Shown here: piece after piece, positions 9,590 to 21,069 of the stretch
Layout of the letters: the number at the start of each line of letters is the position of its first letter
Position numbering within the stretch: the stretch's first letter is position 1
From: Blepharisma japonicum
Lineage: Eukaryota; Ciliophora; Heterotrichea; Heterotrichida; Blepharismidae
DNA: 64,000 nt
Reading direction: 5' to 3'
Assembly: GCA_949751835.1 (NCBI GenBank)
Contig: CATKHK010000005.1
Span: 372,001 to 436,000 of the forward strand
Made by a program: the position numbers and the translations under genes
The notes under the pieces: model-generated
Databases searched by the model: none
Seen by the model: only the letters and a program-made list of their open reading frames with translations
What the model was told of the DNA's origin: nothing

Positions 9590-12106
9590 ATGAGTATCCC
9601 TAGCTTATCAGAGTCTCAGAGATTTGTATTCAATATCGAAGGAGAGTCACTTTTTGGAAAAAACCAAGATAGATTGGAGAACAGTGGCGAATCTGGGGTC
9701 AGCAGAAATTCTATTATTGCACCAACTAATAAGTTGAGAATAAGGGTGTGTAAGAGAAATCATTTAGTAAGAGATCAGGTGATAAAATTTAAAACTAACG
9801 ATGACAGAGACTCTTTTATCTCTTTTTGCTTTGATGGGAAATATACATCAGGGCAAGAAAGCTTAAGGGCAAGCATTAAGTTAGACCAAAAGAGAGACCA
9901 TATCAAGAAAGCAAAGAATTCTGATATAGTTTCGTGTTTTAAATGGCATATTTTAACTGGAAAAGAACTCAGAGATTTGATATCGGACTATGAAATTAAG
10001 ACGTGTTTAAAAGCATTTAATGCTTTGCTATTAAAAGCCCCTGATTGCCATGAAGCTTTATTTGGACTTGGTAAGCTTCTTGTGAATATGGGAAAGCTCG
10101 ATCAAGCTTTGGATTATTTCAAGCGAGCCTCAAGGATAAATCATTCTGATGAAATTTATAATATTTGCTACAGTATAACACATGCAAAATTATATAACCA
10201 AACTAAAGGAGAAATAATGACCAGTAAAAGCTTACTAGAGCCTTGCTTAGAGTATGAATCCAGACAAATTGATACCATATGAGCCATAATGCAATTATCT
10301 GTTTCAAGTTTAGTTGATTCCTCTATGAGTTTTGAGGATGCTGAATACTATGCCAGCTGGATAAAGCAGCGGCATTCTTATTATGGCTATTTAGCTTGAA
10401 GCGAGGTATTTATTGCCAAAAATGAAGAACGAAAAGGAGTAGAAATCTTGAAAGCGCTCATTGAAATTTACCCAGACAACCCTGAAGCATATTTAAAGCT
10501 TATTAATATTTACTATAAAAATCGCCGATATGAAAATGCTGGCGAAATCGTAGCACAAGCAATGAGAACTATTTCAGGGATGGAATATTATGTCACTTTT
10601 GCAATAAAGCATGCTAAAATTCTTTATCATTTAGGAAAAACGCATGAAAGTTTGAAGTGGCTGCAAAAGAAATACGAAATGTTCCCCAAGCATATAGCTT
10701 ACTTATATCAATATGGCAGAATTTGTGTAAAATCTGTCGATTTGACTTGCATTGGTTCTGCAATTGGAGCACTTGAAGAATGTATAAAAATTTCTGATGA
10801 ATCTAGGTATGGAATGCTTTATTATTGGCTCGGCAAAGGGCAGCTATTAGTAAGGCAAAATATTGAAGCCTTTTATTCTTTAAGAAATTCACTGAAATGG
10901 ATAAGTACAAGCAAGAAAAATATAGCTGAAATAAAAGACGAAATACGAGCATTGAATGAGCATGTTAAGACATATGAAATTGTTGAAAATTCTATTACAA
11001 ATAATACTAATATAGAAGAGTTACAGCAATGTAAAGAACTTTGTGAAGATATAAGAAATTTTGAAAGGTCGAGTGGAGAATTGTTATTAAGCAAAATTTT
11101 ATGGCATGAAGGAAAAGAGGAAGAGGCCTTAAGTATACTGGAAACTTCAGCTAAAGCTTCAAGTTCAAGAATGAGCTGTTATTTCCAGATGATTAAATAT
11201 TTGACCATAATTAAAGATGAAAAAAGATTAAAAGCCACTGCCAAAGAAATGATCAATAAATGCAAAAATAGCCAGATTCCAGCTTCAGTATGAGTAAAAG
11301 CACACAAACTTTATGCAAAAATTCTTGTAATTTTACATAAGCCTGACAAAGCCATAAACATCTTAAAATGCCTTGCCCAAGTACTTCCATCGCTTGATCG
11401 AAAAGGCTTTCAATATACAAAGACACTTAAAAAGGCAAAAAACTTGCAGGAACTATTGAAAGTAGCCGGATCTGTAAATCAATTAACAGGGAACTATTGC
11501 TATTTTATTGACAAAATAAATTATCCTAGCCCAATTCAGTTTGCAAGCCCTAAGCGAAAAAATTTAACTCAGACTCCTTCTAGCCAAGCAGTAACTCAAG
11601 GAGCCCATCACCGAAGAAAATCTACTTTTGGTGACAGGCTAACTAAGTATAAAACTTGTAAAAGATTTGATAGTTTGACTATTAATTCTATAATCGCTGA
11701 TCTAGAAGAAGACAAGCAATCCCCACTTAATTGCGAAATACCTGTAATGACCCCTACTTCATACTCCCAAGACAATTTTTGTGGTCTTTTTGTATGTTCT
11801 GATATCACTTTTCTATATAAAATTGGCAAAATTTCAGCTACTCATAAATTATTCATAGAAGACGGGTTATGTGCGTTGGATGATTTTATTGAGTTTTTAA
11901 GATATGAGACACAAGAAGATTATAAAGATAAAATGACTGTAAAGGCGCAATTTTGGAAGTCTTTGCTTATGATGGAAACCTTAAAAAGTGACGAAGGACT
12001 TAAGCTGCTGCAAGAAATTACCCCTGAATTGTACAGATTAAAATTAAAAAAAGAAATTGCAAAGTCTGAAATGCTACATTACTTAGAGGAGGAAAGTGAT
12101 TCTTAG
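9590..12106 (+). CDS. TPR-repeat protein, 838 residues
   Basis: One frame once TGA is read as Trp (10280, 10397, 11291). Residues 140-215 contain clear tetratricopeptide repeats (EALFGLGKLLVNMGKLDQAL, YFKRASRINHSD), with more between about 285 and 560 (PEAYLKLINIYYKNRRYENA, AKILYHLGKTHESLKWLQKKY, ILWHEGKEEEALSILETSAK). The N-terminal 130 residues and a serine/proline-rich stretch near 650-690 have no recognised domain. TPR superhelices are protein-interaction scaffolds, and this length could fit a ciliary or signalling adaptor. No catalytic domain is visible. ATG at 9590 follows a run typical of short leaders here; a TTG further up is not used. Confidence 0.85.
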
Positions 12107-12177
12107 TATAAATTTATATAAATTGTGTGATATTATCACAATAACTTTACTTATCAATAATTGTCTTTAAGCTTGTC

Positions 12178-13956
12178 TTAGAATTGTATTGTTTCATTAA
12201 ATCCATCTTTATATAGATATCTATTGATCAGACGCTTATTACTTTCTTTTTCAATCATTTTAATAATTACTTTTTGAGAGTGTTTCTTAGCATAGCTCAG
12301 CACAGTAAATCCATAATTATCGATGCCACTTAAATCAGCTCCTAATTTTATTAGAATTTTGAATGCCCTATCATTTCCATTTTTTATAGTTTTATAAACT
12401 GGTGATTTCCCTGATTTGTCTTTTTTATTAACATTCGCATTGTTTTTGCATAAAATTAGGACTATATCATTATAACCCTTAGAAATTGCATAAAATAAAG
12501 CTGTTTTTCCTTTCGAATTTTCAATGTTGACATCAAACCCACAGCTTAAAAGTTTTTTTATTATTTCAGGCTGGCAACTAATTGTTGCAGTTATCATGAG
12601 CGGGTTTAGTTTTATTTTAGTATCAAGAATTATATCACTTAAATCTTGAAGCTTTGCTGTGAAGAGATTTTTAATAATAAAATTATTTTCATCATCTCTC
12701 ATCTGATCTTTGAGAATTTGTAATTCTTTAAATTGAATATTTTTGTATTTTAAGGCATCAATTAATTGAAGTGACTTTGATTCTTTATTTTTTAATTTTA
12801 TACAGTTTTGAGTAGCTTCGTAAAGCATTGAATTTGGAATATAATTAGATCTTGACGGTTTGCAAGATAAGCCATCAATAATATCAGATACTTCAAATAA
12901 TGGACATCCATTGCAATGAAACAATGGGAAATTTTTATCAAAAAGATATCAAAAAAGTTTCATTTTTCCATAAATTGCTGACTCATGCAAGAAGTTGCAG
13001 TAATTATAGAAATGCAATGATGATAAAGAGCAGCGATGCAATCATTTATCTAATCCATGATTAATCAAAAGGTCAAAGATTTCTATTAAAAAATCCTCAT
13101 CAAGCTTGCTAATAAAATTATCATTTTCTTGATAAATTTCAGGGAAAATATTAACATCAATTTCATTGGAAAACCAAGATTTAATGGATTCTAAATCAAT
13201 GTGTGAGCTTGGCAAAGAATTTAGCCTAACTCAAAGATTTTCTTTGTCGCCTTCATCTACTTCATTCATATATATTTTCTGTATTTTTGAATTTTCACTC
13301 ATGCCTTTCAGATCGAGTTTGAAACTATCCTTATCAGTAATTTTTATATTTGTACATGAAGTGGCATCAAGAATTTCGAGATTCTTGAAATTTAATATAA
13401 TAGCAAATAGTGCATTATTATTTAAAGTTGTCCCTCCTAAGTGTAGCTTCTTAATTTTAGGAAAAAATTCATTTAAATGCTTGAAATCAATCATATTTTT
13501 CTTATAATTTGTAAGTTTCAACTCTCCCAATGGAAATTCAGCTATCGTTTGTTTTCTAACAAGCTTTTCATAGTCTAAATATCTTAAAAGTTCTTTTACA
13601 TCAAATAAAGAATTTGTCAGATTAAGCTTTATAAGAAATTGTTGAGAGAAAATTATTTTCACCAGCAATCCTTCATTAATCTTTATATTTCGGAGATCAA
13701 GAGATGTCATTTTTCAGTTTTTATTCAGAAATTTATGCTCTAATATATTTTCTATATGTGTCCGAGCATCTCAAGGCTTAATCATTCAATAAGGAAAATT
13801 TTGAAAAGAAACTTCATGATGGAATTTTGTTATTGCCTGATATCATCTTTTGCAGACTAAAGCAAGAAGTAACGTTTCATAAAATGAGTCAGCATAGCTT
13901 GATATGATTTCTAAGACTGGCCTAGGGATCTTTTCCATAATATCTATAAATGCCAT
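12178..13956 (-). CDS. F-box / leucine-rich / ankyrin-repeat protein
   Basis: A 592-residue protein, revealed by reading seven TGA codons as Trp. Residues 1-45 look like an F-box (MEKIPRPVLEIISSYADSF, then LALVCKRWYQAI), the Skp1-binding module of SCF ubiquitin ligases. Residues 80-240 hold leucine-rich repeats (MTSLDLRNIKINEGLL, IKKLHLGGTTLNNNALF, NLEILDATSCTNIK). From about residue 420 on are ankyrin repeats (GKTALFYAISKGYNDIVLIL, GKSPVYKTIKNGNDRAFKIL, YGFTVLSYAKKH). F-box plus LRR is a common substrate-recognition layout; adding ankyrin repeats in the same chain is less common. Substrate unknown. ATG at 13956 is the first in the frame. Confidence 0.75.
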
Positions 13957-14010
13957 TGAAAACGTAAAAGACTATAACTTTTGATATATTTTATTAGGGT
14001 TTGAAATTTT

Positions 14011-14289
14011 TTAAGCATGAATTATTTGTGGAATAGGGTCTGCAATATCTGGCAGCTCCACAGCAGAGTCTTTCAGTCCTAATATCACGACTGTATCTCC
14101 TCTGATTATCATATTTTGGCAATCAATTTCATCTCTTGGGCAATCCTGATTCCACGATATCAATTTGCATTGACTTACAATCAAATTCACTGCTTGATCA
14201 AAACCTTTCAATATTCCTTGATATTGCCTTCCATCTGTTGTAATTACATAAATTTCCCTTTCCACGAATTGATCTAATGTGCTAACCAT
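14011..14289 (-). CDS. LSM8: U6 snRNA-associated Sm-like protein LSm8
   Basis: A 92-residue Sm-fold protein of the nuclear LSm2-8 ring that binds the 3' end of U6 snRNA. Sm1 is seen as IYVITTDGRQYQGILKGFDQAVNLIV and Sm2 as MIIRGDTVVILGL. The start VSTLDQFVEREIYVIT and the GFDQAVNLI segment point to LSm8 rather than LSm1. Length matches the family. This supports active spliceosomal splicing, in agreement with the tiny introns found here. It lies between ZW10 and the F-box gene, all three on the minus strand with 16-54 base gaps. Confidence 0.9.
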   Translation of the reverse strand: MVSTLDQFVEREIYVITTDGRQYQGILKGFDQAVNLIVSQCKLISWNQDCPRDEIDCQNMIIRGDTVVILGLKDSAVELPDIADPIPQIIHA

Positions 14290-14305
14290 TTATGAAATAA
14301 ATAAT

Positions 14306-16240
14306 TTAAACTAATAATCTTAATGCATCAGTTCGAGGTTGAGAATCTACATATATAGCTTTCACTAATTGTTTTATTTCATATAATGTAAACTTATCTT
14401 TGAATTTTTGATCCTTATGCATTTGGATTATGTCTTTTAATTCACTATCAAAAATCTCAATTAAAATTTCAAGCCTGTCTCAGCTTGGTGTAAATCGACT
14501 TGGAGTAGAATTTGTGAAAAGGTCAGAACATACAGAAATTTTATTCATTAAATGTTTTAGCATTGGGGTGTCATCTGGATAAATATCTTCGAGCTTGACT
14601 ATTAAAGAGATAAATTTAGATACCAAAGATTCGAGGATGGTGCCAATAATAGTATGCAAATCTAATCATGGCAAAATACCATCGCAGGAGGATTTTATGG
14701 TGGTTAGGAAGCTTATAGCAGTATCTAAAGACCGCTCTATTTCTGGACCTTTGGAGTCAATCATTGTCAAATTAATATTTTGGACAGATTCTATTACTTT
14801 TGCTTTCCATTCATCAACTATTGAAGAGTAAGAAGTTTTTCCATCTTTTCTGAGCATTTCGATGAGATCGTCTAAATATAAAAAGTATTGTAAACTGTGA
14901 GGAAGACTTGGAGTATAGTCTGAGTCTATTAAATGGATTTGATCAATCATTTGTTCACAGTCATTATATAAAAGGGATAAAGATAAAAGGGATTTATCAT
15001 GAATTTTAATTGAATAAGGCCTCAAAGCTTGAAAAAGTTGCAAGCATTGCTTGACCAGCTTTATTTTATGAATTGCTAATGGAGTCGTTTTCTGGCTGCT
15101 TGCTTTGTCTAGTAATGAAAATATAATATCAATGATTTTTTGAGTGTTTTCTGAAATGCATTTTGTTCCTGAACCTTTAGTTATAGATGTATCAATTACG
15201 CCAACTGTATTTCTATCCATAGGGTTCAATAGCAATTCTTTAACTTGTGAAAGTACGTTAAATTGCTCTTGCGAAATATGGAATTCTTCACAGTTTTCTA
15301 TTAAATGTGAAAGATTTCTAAAATTGGTTGGAACAAATCCTTTCTTGATGAGCTGATTTTCAAAATCCCACAGTTTATGATATGTGTACTGGTAGTTTTC
15401 GATTGAAAAAACGCATTTAGCAGAAATATTCTTTATATAAGTAATAAAAGGTGCAAGAAACTTCGTTAAATTAAATTTAGAAAAATAATTTTGACTTGAG
15501 CTAAATACTTTGCAAAATAATGCATTGATTATTTTCATAAGATTTTGTAAAATTTCATCAATAGAACGTTCTATTCCTAAATTATCCAGCTTTAATATAT
15601 AGGACTCGTCTTCAAAAGTCTCTGTGATGTTAATAAATTGAATATTTTTCATAATTAATTCTAAATTTTCATCAAGGCTTTTATAAATGCTTTCAACCAT
15701 TCCTGCTTCATTAACAAGTTCTAAAAATTTTTCAATAGTAAGCTTACGGGGCTTTATAAGACTTTGCTTAATTATGATTTCAGACTGAGAAATTTCTATA
15801 AATTCCTTTCATATTAAGTTTGCATTTTCTGAAATTTCTATTTCAGTCTTATCATATTTTCTTCTCAAATTATTTATAAGTTTTGAATCAATCTGACTAT
15901 AGTCTTTCATTTTTTGTCTTATTTCAAAGAATTTGAGCAGTGATCTTTCTAAATCTATTTTTGCTATTTCATTACTTTCGTCGATTAATTTGTTGAGACT
16001 TATAAATTCAAGAGAGTACTTAAGCATTTCTTTTTTCTCATCTAGCTGAATATTTATTATATCAATATCTGACAAGCTTAGACCGTACTCCCCAATTTTC
16101 CCAACTAAATCTGCAATTTCTCCATTAATTCCTTTCAAAGCTTCTCCAGCTTCCTCAAATAAATTATTTATCTTTTCCTTTCTTAATTCTATTTCAGCAT
16201 TAGTTTCCTCTATCATATTCCCCAACCCAAACTCTGCCAT
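14306..16240 (-). CDS. ZW10: ZW10 homologue (RZZ / NRZ vesicle-tethering subunit)
   Basis: A 644-residue protein in one frame with TGA=Trp near 15809, 14666 and 14480. The N-terminal 140 residues are coiled-coil. The C-terminal third aligns by eye with ZW10: LYNDCEQMIDQIHLI corresponds to the NNCMYIAHHLL region, FISLIVKLEDIYPDDTPMLK to the ITALEDIS region, and the end DKFTLYEIKQLVKAIYVDSQPRTDAL to the [21 protein letters not shown] tail. ZW10 works in the kinetochore RZZ complex and, with RINT1 and NAG, in Golgi-to-ER tethering (Dsl1/NRZ). In a ciliate the tethering role is more likely to be the ancestral one. Confidence 0.78.
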
Positions 16241-16263
16241 AATTTCTTTTATTAATCTTTACA

Positions 16264-18033
16264 ATGGCAGATGATAGCTCTGATGAAGAAATAAAGGTAA
16301 GGATTGGAGATATTCCTCTATCTTATTACGAAGATCTTCCTATCATTGGCTATGGAATCGATGGCAAAGCCGTCGCCAAAGTTGTGGAAGGCGATGCCCT
16401 TGAAAAACACATTGCTAAATCCGATGACCCCGAATGATGGCGAACTTTGACTGATCATCTCAACGCAAAAAAGGTAAAAATCACTGATGAGATGCTAGAA
16501 GTTATTAGAAAAATCCGCCAACGAAAATCATTTGGCAGTGACTTTGATCCTTATCGAGATCTGAAGCCTGAAGCTAAGCCTCAGATTTCTGGATTTGGAA
16601 CTGATGTCATGCCTCCTAAAAGAAGATTTGTCCCATCGAAATGGGAAAGAATCAAGATTGGTAGGTTGGCAAGAGCCATTGAAAAAGGCTGGCTTAAGCC
16701 AAAATTAGAAAAAAAAGAAGAAGTCTTTGATATTTGGGCTGATGAAGATCAAGAAGAAAAGCCAGCCCCACCCAAGTGAAATTTACCTGGGAATGCTGAA
16801 AGTTATAACCCACCAGAAGAATATTTGTTTAATGAAGAAGAAGCAAAGGAATGGGAAGAAAAAGAGCCGATGAATAGAGAAAGTGAATATATGCCGAAAA
16901 AATACCCTAATTTGAGGAGGGTTCCAGCTTATGAAAATATTCTAAAGGAAAGGTTTGAGAGGTGTTTGGATTTGTTTTTGGCACCGAGAGTAACTCGTCC
17001 AAAAATAAATCTTGACCCTGATTCTTTAATACCAGATCTTCCTGACCCAGAAACTTTTAGACCTTTTCCTGAAATTTTACAAATGAAGTTTGTCGGACAT
17101 GAGTACAGTATCACTCATATGGATTTTCTATCAAATGGAGAATACATAGCCTCTGGAGATACTTCAGGAGAAGTTAAAATATGGGAATCACAGACAGGAA
17201 AATGTCTAGAGAGCATTAAATTTAAGAAGAGAATTTATTGGCTTGCTTGGAATCCAGTCAAGCCTCTATTAGCTATTTGCTGCGGAAAAAATGTTTATTT
17301 AAAATCCTTTGAATGCTCCGACAAAGTAAGCATTGATTATGCAGAAGCCTCTGAAAACCAACTAGCAGTCTGGAAATGGAAAGATGACGAAGTCAAAATA
17401 AAAATGCGAAAAGGTGTCAGAAAAGTAATCTGGCATGGCAAAGGAGACTATTTTGCAACTTTATGCAAAAGAGAATCCACGAGTAAAAAAGTCGCAGCTC
17501 ACAGCTTAAGCAGATTCCAAACACAAAAAATTTTTTCAAAACAAAGCAAAGGAGACGTAAAATCCATTGCATTTCACACCAAAAAGCCACTATTTTTCGT
17601 AGCAACAGAAAAAAATATCATGGTTTATAACTTAAAACAAGGGGTTTTGGTGAAAAAATTCAAAGGCTTAGAAAACCCAACTCATATTGCAATTCATCCT
17701 TCAGGAGATCACATTCTTGCTGCTTGTGAAGACTGTAAATTGCTGTGGTATGACTATGACTTGTCTTCAACTCCTTATAAAACTTTCCTTTATCATAAGA
17801 GAGAATTGACTTATACACATACTCATAAAAGATATCCACTGGTAGCTACATGCTCTTTGGATAGCACTATACACATTTTCCATGCCCAAGTTTATCAAGA
17901 TTATATGCAAAATCCAAGCATTATTCCGCTAAAAATTATAAAGACTGATGGAGAGCCAATACAATGCTTATTCCATCCGAAGCAGCCATGGATTGCAGCG
18001 GTAATTGGAAAAGAGATAAGCTTATTTATTTAG
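16264..18033 (+). CDS. BOP1: Ribosome biogenesis protein BOP1 (Erb1)
   Basis: A 589-residue protein of the PeBoW complex, needed for 27S/32S pre-rRNA processing and 60S maturation. The N-terminal BOP1NT domain (about 15-270) includes IGYGIDGKAVAK, SDDPEWWRTLTDHL, DPYRDLKPEAKPQI, PSKWERIKIGRLARAIEKGW, SYNPPEEYLF and YEN-ILKERFERCLDLFLAPR. The C-terminal WD40 propeller starts with FVGHEYSITHMDFLSNG. The adjacent TGA TGG codons at 16435-16440 (EWW) and another TGA at 16777 are clear cases of UGA decoded as Trp. Start ATG 16264 is 23 bases from the divergent ZW10 start, so the two share a minimal promoter. Confidence 0.95.
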
Positions 18034-18364
18034 ATAATATAGATAAGATTCAATTAATTGAGAATTAACATTAGAGTGAAATATTGATATTTCAGTGATA
18101 TATAAGGCACTTAAAAATTCGCTAAATTCAATTTTTGAATATATAAAGGAAAATAGTAAGGGTTTACCAGTGGTAAATGCGCTTAAATCAAGTTTAATCC
18201 GAAAATTATATATTCTATTATAGTTCTTTGCATTAATAGCTGCATTTATCTATTTGTTAGTTTTTGTAAATTGATTTTAGTCAAATAGTTCTTTTAATTG
18301 ATTATTTTAAAATAAGATAAATCTTATAACTTTACAAAACTATGGCAGGATAATGATTTAAAAT
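18034..18364. other. Intergenic, AT-rich
   Basis: Spacer between BOP1 and the next plus-strand gene. No open frame with coding character, RNA gene or repeat was seen. Confidence 0.6.
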
Positions 18365-19084
18365 ATGTCGAACAAATATTTTCCCTCTATATATTCTCCA
18401 AATACAAAATTGAAGCCTGTAGACAATATAGCAGCCCAATCCCGGCATCTAGAGTCTTCCAAACTATCAATTCTTCCAAGAGCTCGCTCTTTATTACGTG
18501 CTGAATCAAGTTTCAGTTTAAATCTTTCTCCTAGAAGATCAAAAAATTGTTCAAACGATCTAAGTTTATTATTTAGTAGGGAGAATTCTCAAAATCCAAA
18601 CGACTTGAAATCATTTATAAAGCCCTCAGACTATCCTGTATTTAAAATAGAAAGACCTTATGATCGAACTAGCAGTTGGAGAAGCAAACTATTTGATGCA
18701 CATGAATTTGATTATCAGTCGAAATATTGCTTATATAAGAAGAGTTTTTTGAATAAAAAATCAGTTTTTTCATTAATGAAAAAACTTGAGCCAAAACCAA
18801 TTAATTATGTTTATGAAACTCCAAGTGTTGTAAGATCTGTAAGTACAAAGAAAAGAGGAATTAAGGAACAATATTTTAAGGATGCAAATAGAAAGTGGGA
18901 CTTGCTCAGTGGTAGACCTATGATAATAGGGTCAATGATTAAGAGGAATGGCCCTGCAAGGATTAAAATAGAGAGGAAAAAAATATTACCAAGGACTTCG
19001 AGCAATGTAAATACATCAACTGAAGAAACTTTTTATTCAAATTTAGAGTCCAAAATCCAAGATACTTTAATCACACAAATATAA
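18365..19084 (+). CDS. Hypothetical basic protein, 239 residues
   Basis: A continuous frame without internal TGA. The protein is basic and serine-rich in its first half (RARSLLRAESSFSLNLSPRRSK) and has lysine/arginine clusters near the end (MIKRNGPARIKIERKKILPR). No domain, signal peptide or membrane helix is recognised. Its composition is like that of cytoskeleton- or basal-body-associated low-complexity ciliate proteins, but that is only an impression. Nearby genes on the same strand are BOP1 and the MORN protein. Confidence 0.65.
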   Translation: MSNKYFPSIYSPNTKLKPVDNIAAQSRHLESSKLSILPRARSLLRAESSFSLNLSPRRSKNCSNDLSLLFSRENSQNPNDLKSFIKPSDYPVFKIERPYDRTSSWRSKLFDAHEFDYQSKYCLYKKSFLNKKSVFSLMKKLEPKPINYVYETPSVVRSVSTKKRGIKEQYFKDANRKWDLLSGRPMIIGSMIKRNGPARIKIERKKILPRTSSNVNTSTEETFYSNLESKIQDTLITQI

Positions 19085-19177
19085 TAAATTAATTGTATTT
19101 AAGCCATTTAATTTGCGAATTAATATTTTATGAAAATTGCTAATGATAAAAGATAAATTTCAATAATTATAATAATT

Positions 19178-20353
19178 ATGGAGACTAAAGAAGATGAAAT
19201 CAGAACAAGACTTCCAGAAATACACTCTATCATTGCTTCCTCATCTGACAATATAAATTGGTCCGAAATCCATGACGATCTTGAGCTTCTCAACTGGCTT
19301 AATTTTGACATCGCAAAAGCAATGACGATATTAGAAAATGCTTTAGACATAATCGATTTAGTTTCTCTCAAAGATTCAGATGAAATCTCTCGGTATAACG
19401 TGCTACAGCATAATCGTGTTATCTTATTTTTAAACAGACTTGTATTTGAATTAACAAATGACAAAAAATCATTGAAATTACTGTGTGCCCATCTCAAAAA
19501 GAAAATAAGTTCATTTATTTTCTTTAAAAGCGGAAAAAATGCTATATATCATATAGAAGACGAAGATCTTGTTCCTTTTTTTAAATCACTTCACGAATCT
19601 TTTCAAGGAATGAAAGAAACACTGCTTAACATTTTTTCTCATCTAGACAGTATATTCAAACAAGAAAATTATAAGTCTCTTGATTCTTATTTAACTGAAG
19701 AATTCAATACGAGCATCATTCTTAATAGAAACTCGACTTTAAGACAAATTCCAGAAATAAAAAAAATTATCAGTGAAAAATATGACAAGCCCTATTCACA
19801 TTCATCAGGCATTAGAACTAACGGAGGAATGTGGAGCGGAGGAGGGATGAGTTCTTATTATTCATCTAGTAGAGAAAATGATTATTTCGGGGAACTAGAT
19901 GTGCATGGAAATCGCCAGGGGTACGGAAAAATCACATTTTTTAATGGAGATAAATATGATGGCTATTGAAAAGATGACAGCATGCATGGCATTGGAATTT
20001 ATTTTTGGAAAGAGGGAGGCAGATATGAAGGAGAATTCGAAGATGGAAAAATGCAAGGGCACGGCAAAAGAATATACCCTTCAGGAAACATTTACGAAGG
20101 AGAACTAGCAAATAATAAAAAAGAAGGAAGGGGATATATGAAGTATAAGAATGGAGATCAGTATGAAGGAGACTGGAAAGACGATGACATGCATGGAGAA
20201 GGAACTTATAGTTGGAGCACAGGAGATATATATCGAGGAAGATTTCAAGGAGACAGAAGAGAAGGAAAAGGGACGTTAACCCTTGCAAGTGGAGAAGTAT
20301 ATGAAGCTGAATGGAGAGATGATAAAATGATTGGAAGGACTAATATAATTTAA
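19178..20353 (+). CDS. MORN-repeat protein
   Basis: A 391-residue protein, with a TGA=Trp codon at 19967 inside a repeat (YDGYWKDDSMHG). The N-terminal 250 residues are helical without a known domain, followed by a glycine/serine linker. Residues 255-391 carry about six to seven MORN repeats of some 23 residues, each beginning YEG or a variant (YEGEFEDGKMQGHG, YEGELANNKKEGRG, YEGDWKDDDMHGEG, YRGRFQGDRREGKG). MORN repeats bind lipids or proteins and are frequent in ciliary and cortical proteins of protists. The stop is 4 bases from the stop of the convergent gene, so the transcripts must have very short or overlapping 3' ends. Confidence 0.88.
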
Positions 20354-20357
20354 TTAG

Positions 20358-20726
20358 TTAGTGAATACCTGCACGAAGTCTTGCTTCTGCTTGAAAGAGG
20401 TCTATCTCTGCATTTTTTTCTATTAATCTTGAAGCATCTGCATTAGAAATTAAGCCAACTCTTGCAGCATCGTTAAGGTCATTTATATCACGAATTTTTA
20501 TCATCATGGAATCAAGCCAAAAAACTCTTGAAACTCCAGGATTTTTTAAGCAGCCTTCAAGATTTCCGTATTGCTTTCTGTAAAGATTAACAGGATCTAT
20601 TGGGGGTAGATCTCTTAATATTTTTGATACTTCCGAGATGGAAAGTTGCATTCTATATTGGCAATGGTTACAAAAACAGTTCACTAGGAATGCAATAAAA
20701 GCTCTGTCTGAAGATGATCCTTCCAT
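20358..20726 (-). CDS. Hypothetical 122-residue protein
   Basis: A continuous frame, ATG at 20726. The N-terminus contains a short cysteine/histidine cluster (NCFCNHCQYRM). The middle reads SEVSKILRDLPPIDPVNLYRKQYGN, followed by helical segments (IRDINDLNDAARVGLISNAD). No known family was recognised. It is convergent with the MORN gene, with only four bases between the stops. Likely a real small soluble protein on grounds of codon pattern and length. Confidence 0.6.
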   Translation of the reverse strand: MEGSSSDRAFIAFLVNCFCNHCQYRMQLSISEVSKILRDLPPIDPVNLYRKQYGNLEGCLKNPGVSRVFWLDSMMIKIRDINDLNDAARVGLISNADASRLIEKNAEIDLFQAEARLRAGIH

Positions 20727-20895
20727 TTTTATATTTGAGCTAGATTAATCTGTATCAAAGAGAAATTTAATGTTTTGAAAAAGATTCATATATCTTAAAT
20801 TCATTTAGGCATTAGAATTATTATCTAAATAGGTATTCAAAGATAATCTTAAATATTTTGATGAATAATTAAATACCAGCATAGTTCTTTAAGAT

Positions 20896-21054
20896 TTATA
20901 TCATTTTAATTTTAAATAGAGCACTGCTTTCTTCAATTTGGGATTCAGCCAATGTCTTAGGAAAATCTTCAATGCCTAAGTTTTTGACATTTTTGCTTTT
21001 TTCAGTTGTAAAAAATTCGACAGCTTGCTTATCTATATTTCCTTTGAAAACTAA
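20896..21054 (-). other. Open stretch without start codon (possible gene remnant)
   Basis: A minus-strand frame of 52 codons ends in TAA at 20896 and has coding-like composition (NIDKQAVEFFTTEKSKNVKN, then IEDFPKTLAESQIEE). No ATG precedes it before a stop, and no 15-16 base GT...AG intron can be placed to supply one. It lies just upstream of the zinc-ribbon gene start. It may be a relic or a gene with unusual structure. Confidence 0.25.
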
Positions 21055-21069
21055 TTATTATATAAAAAT

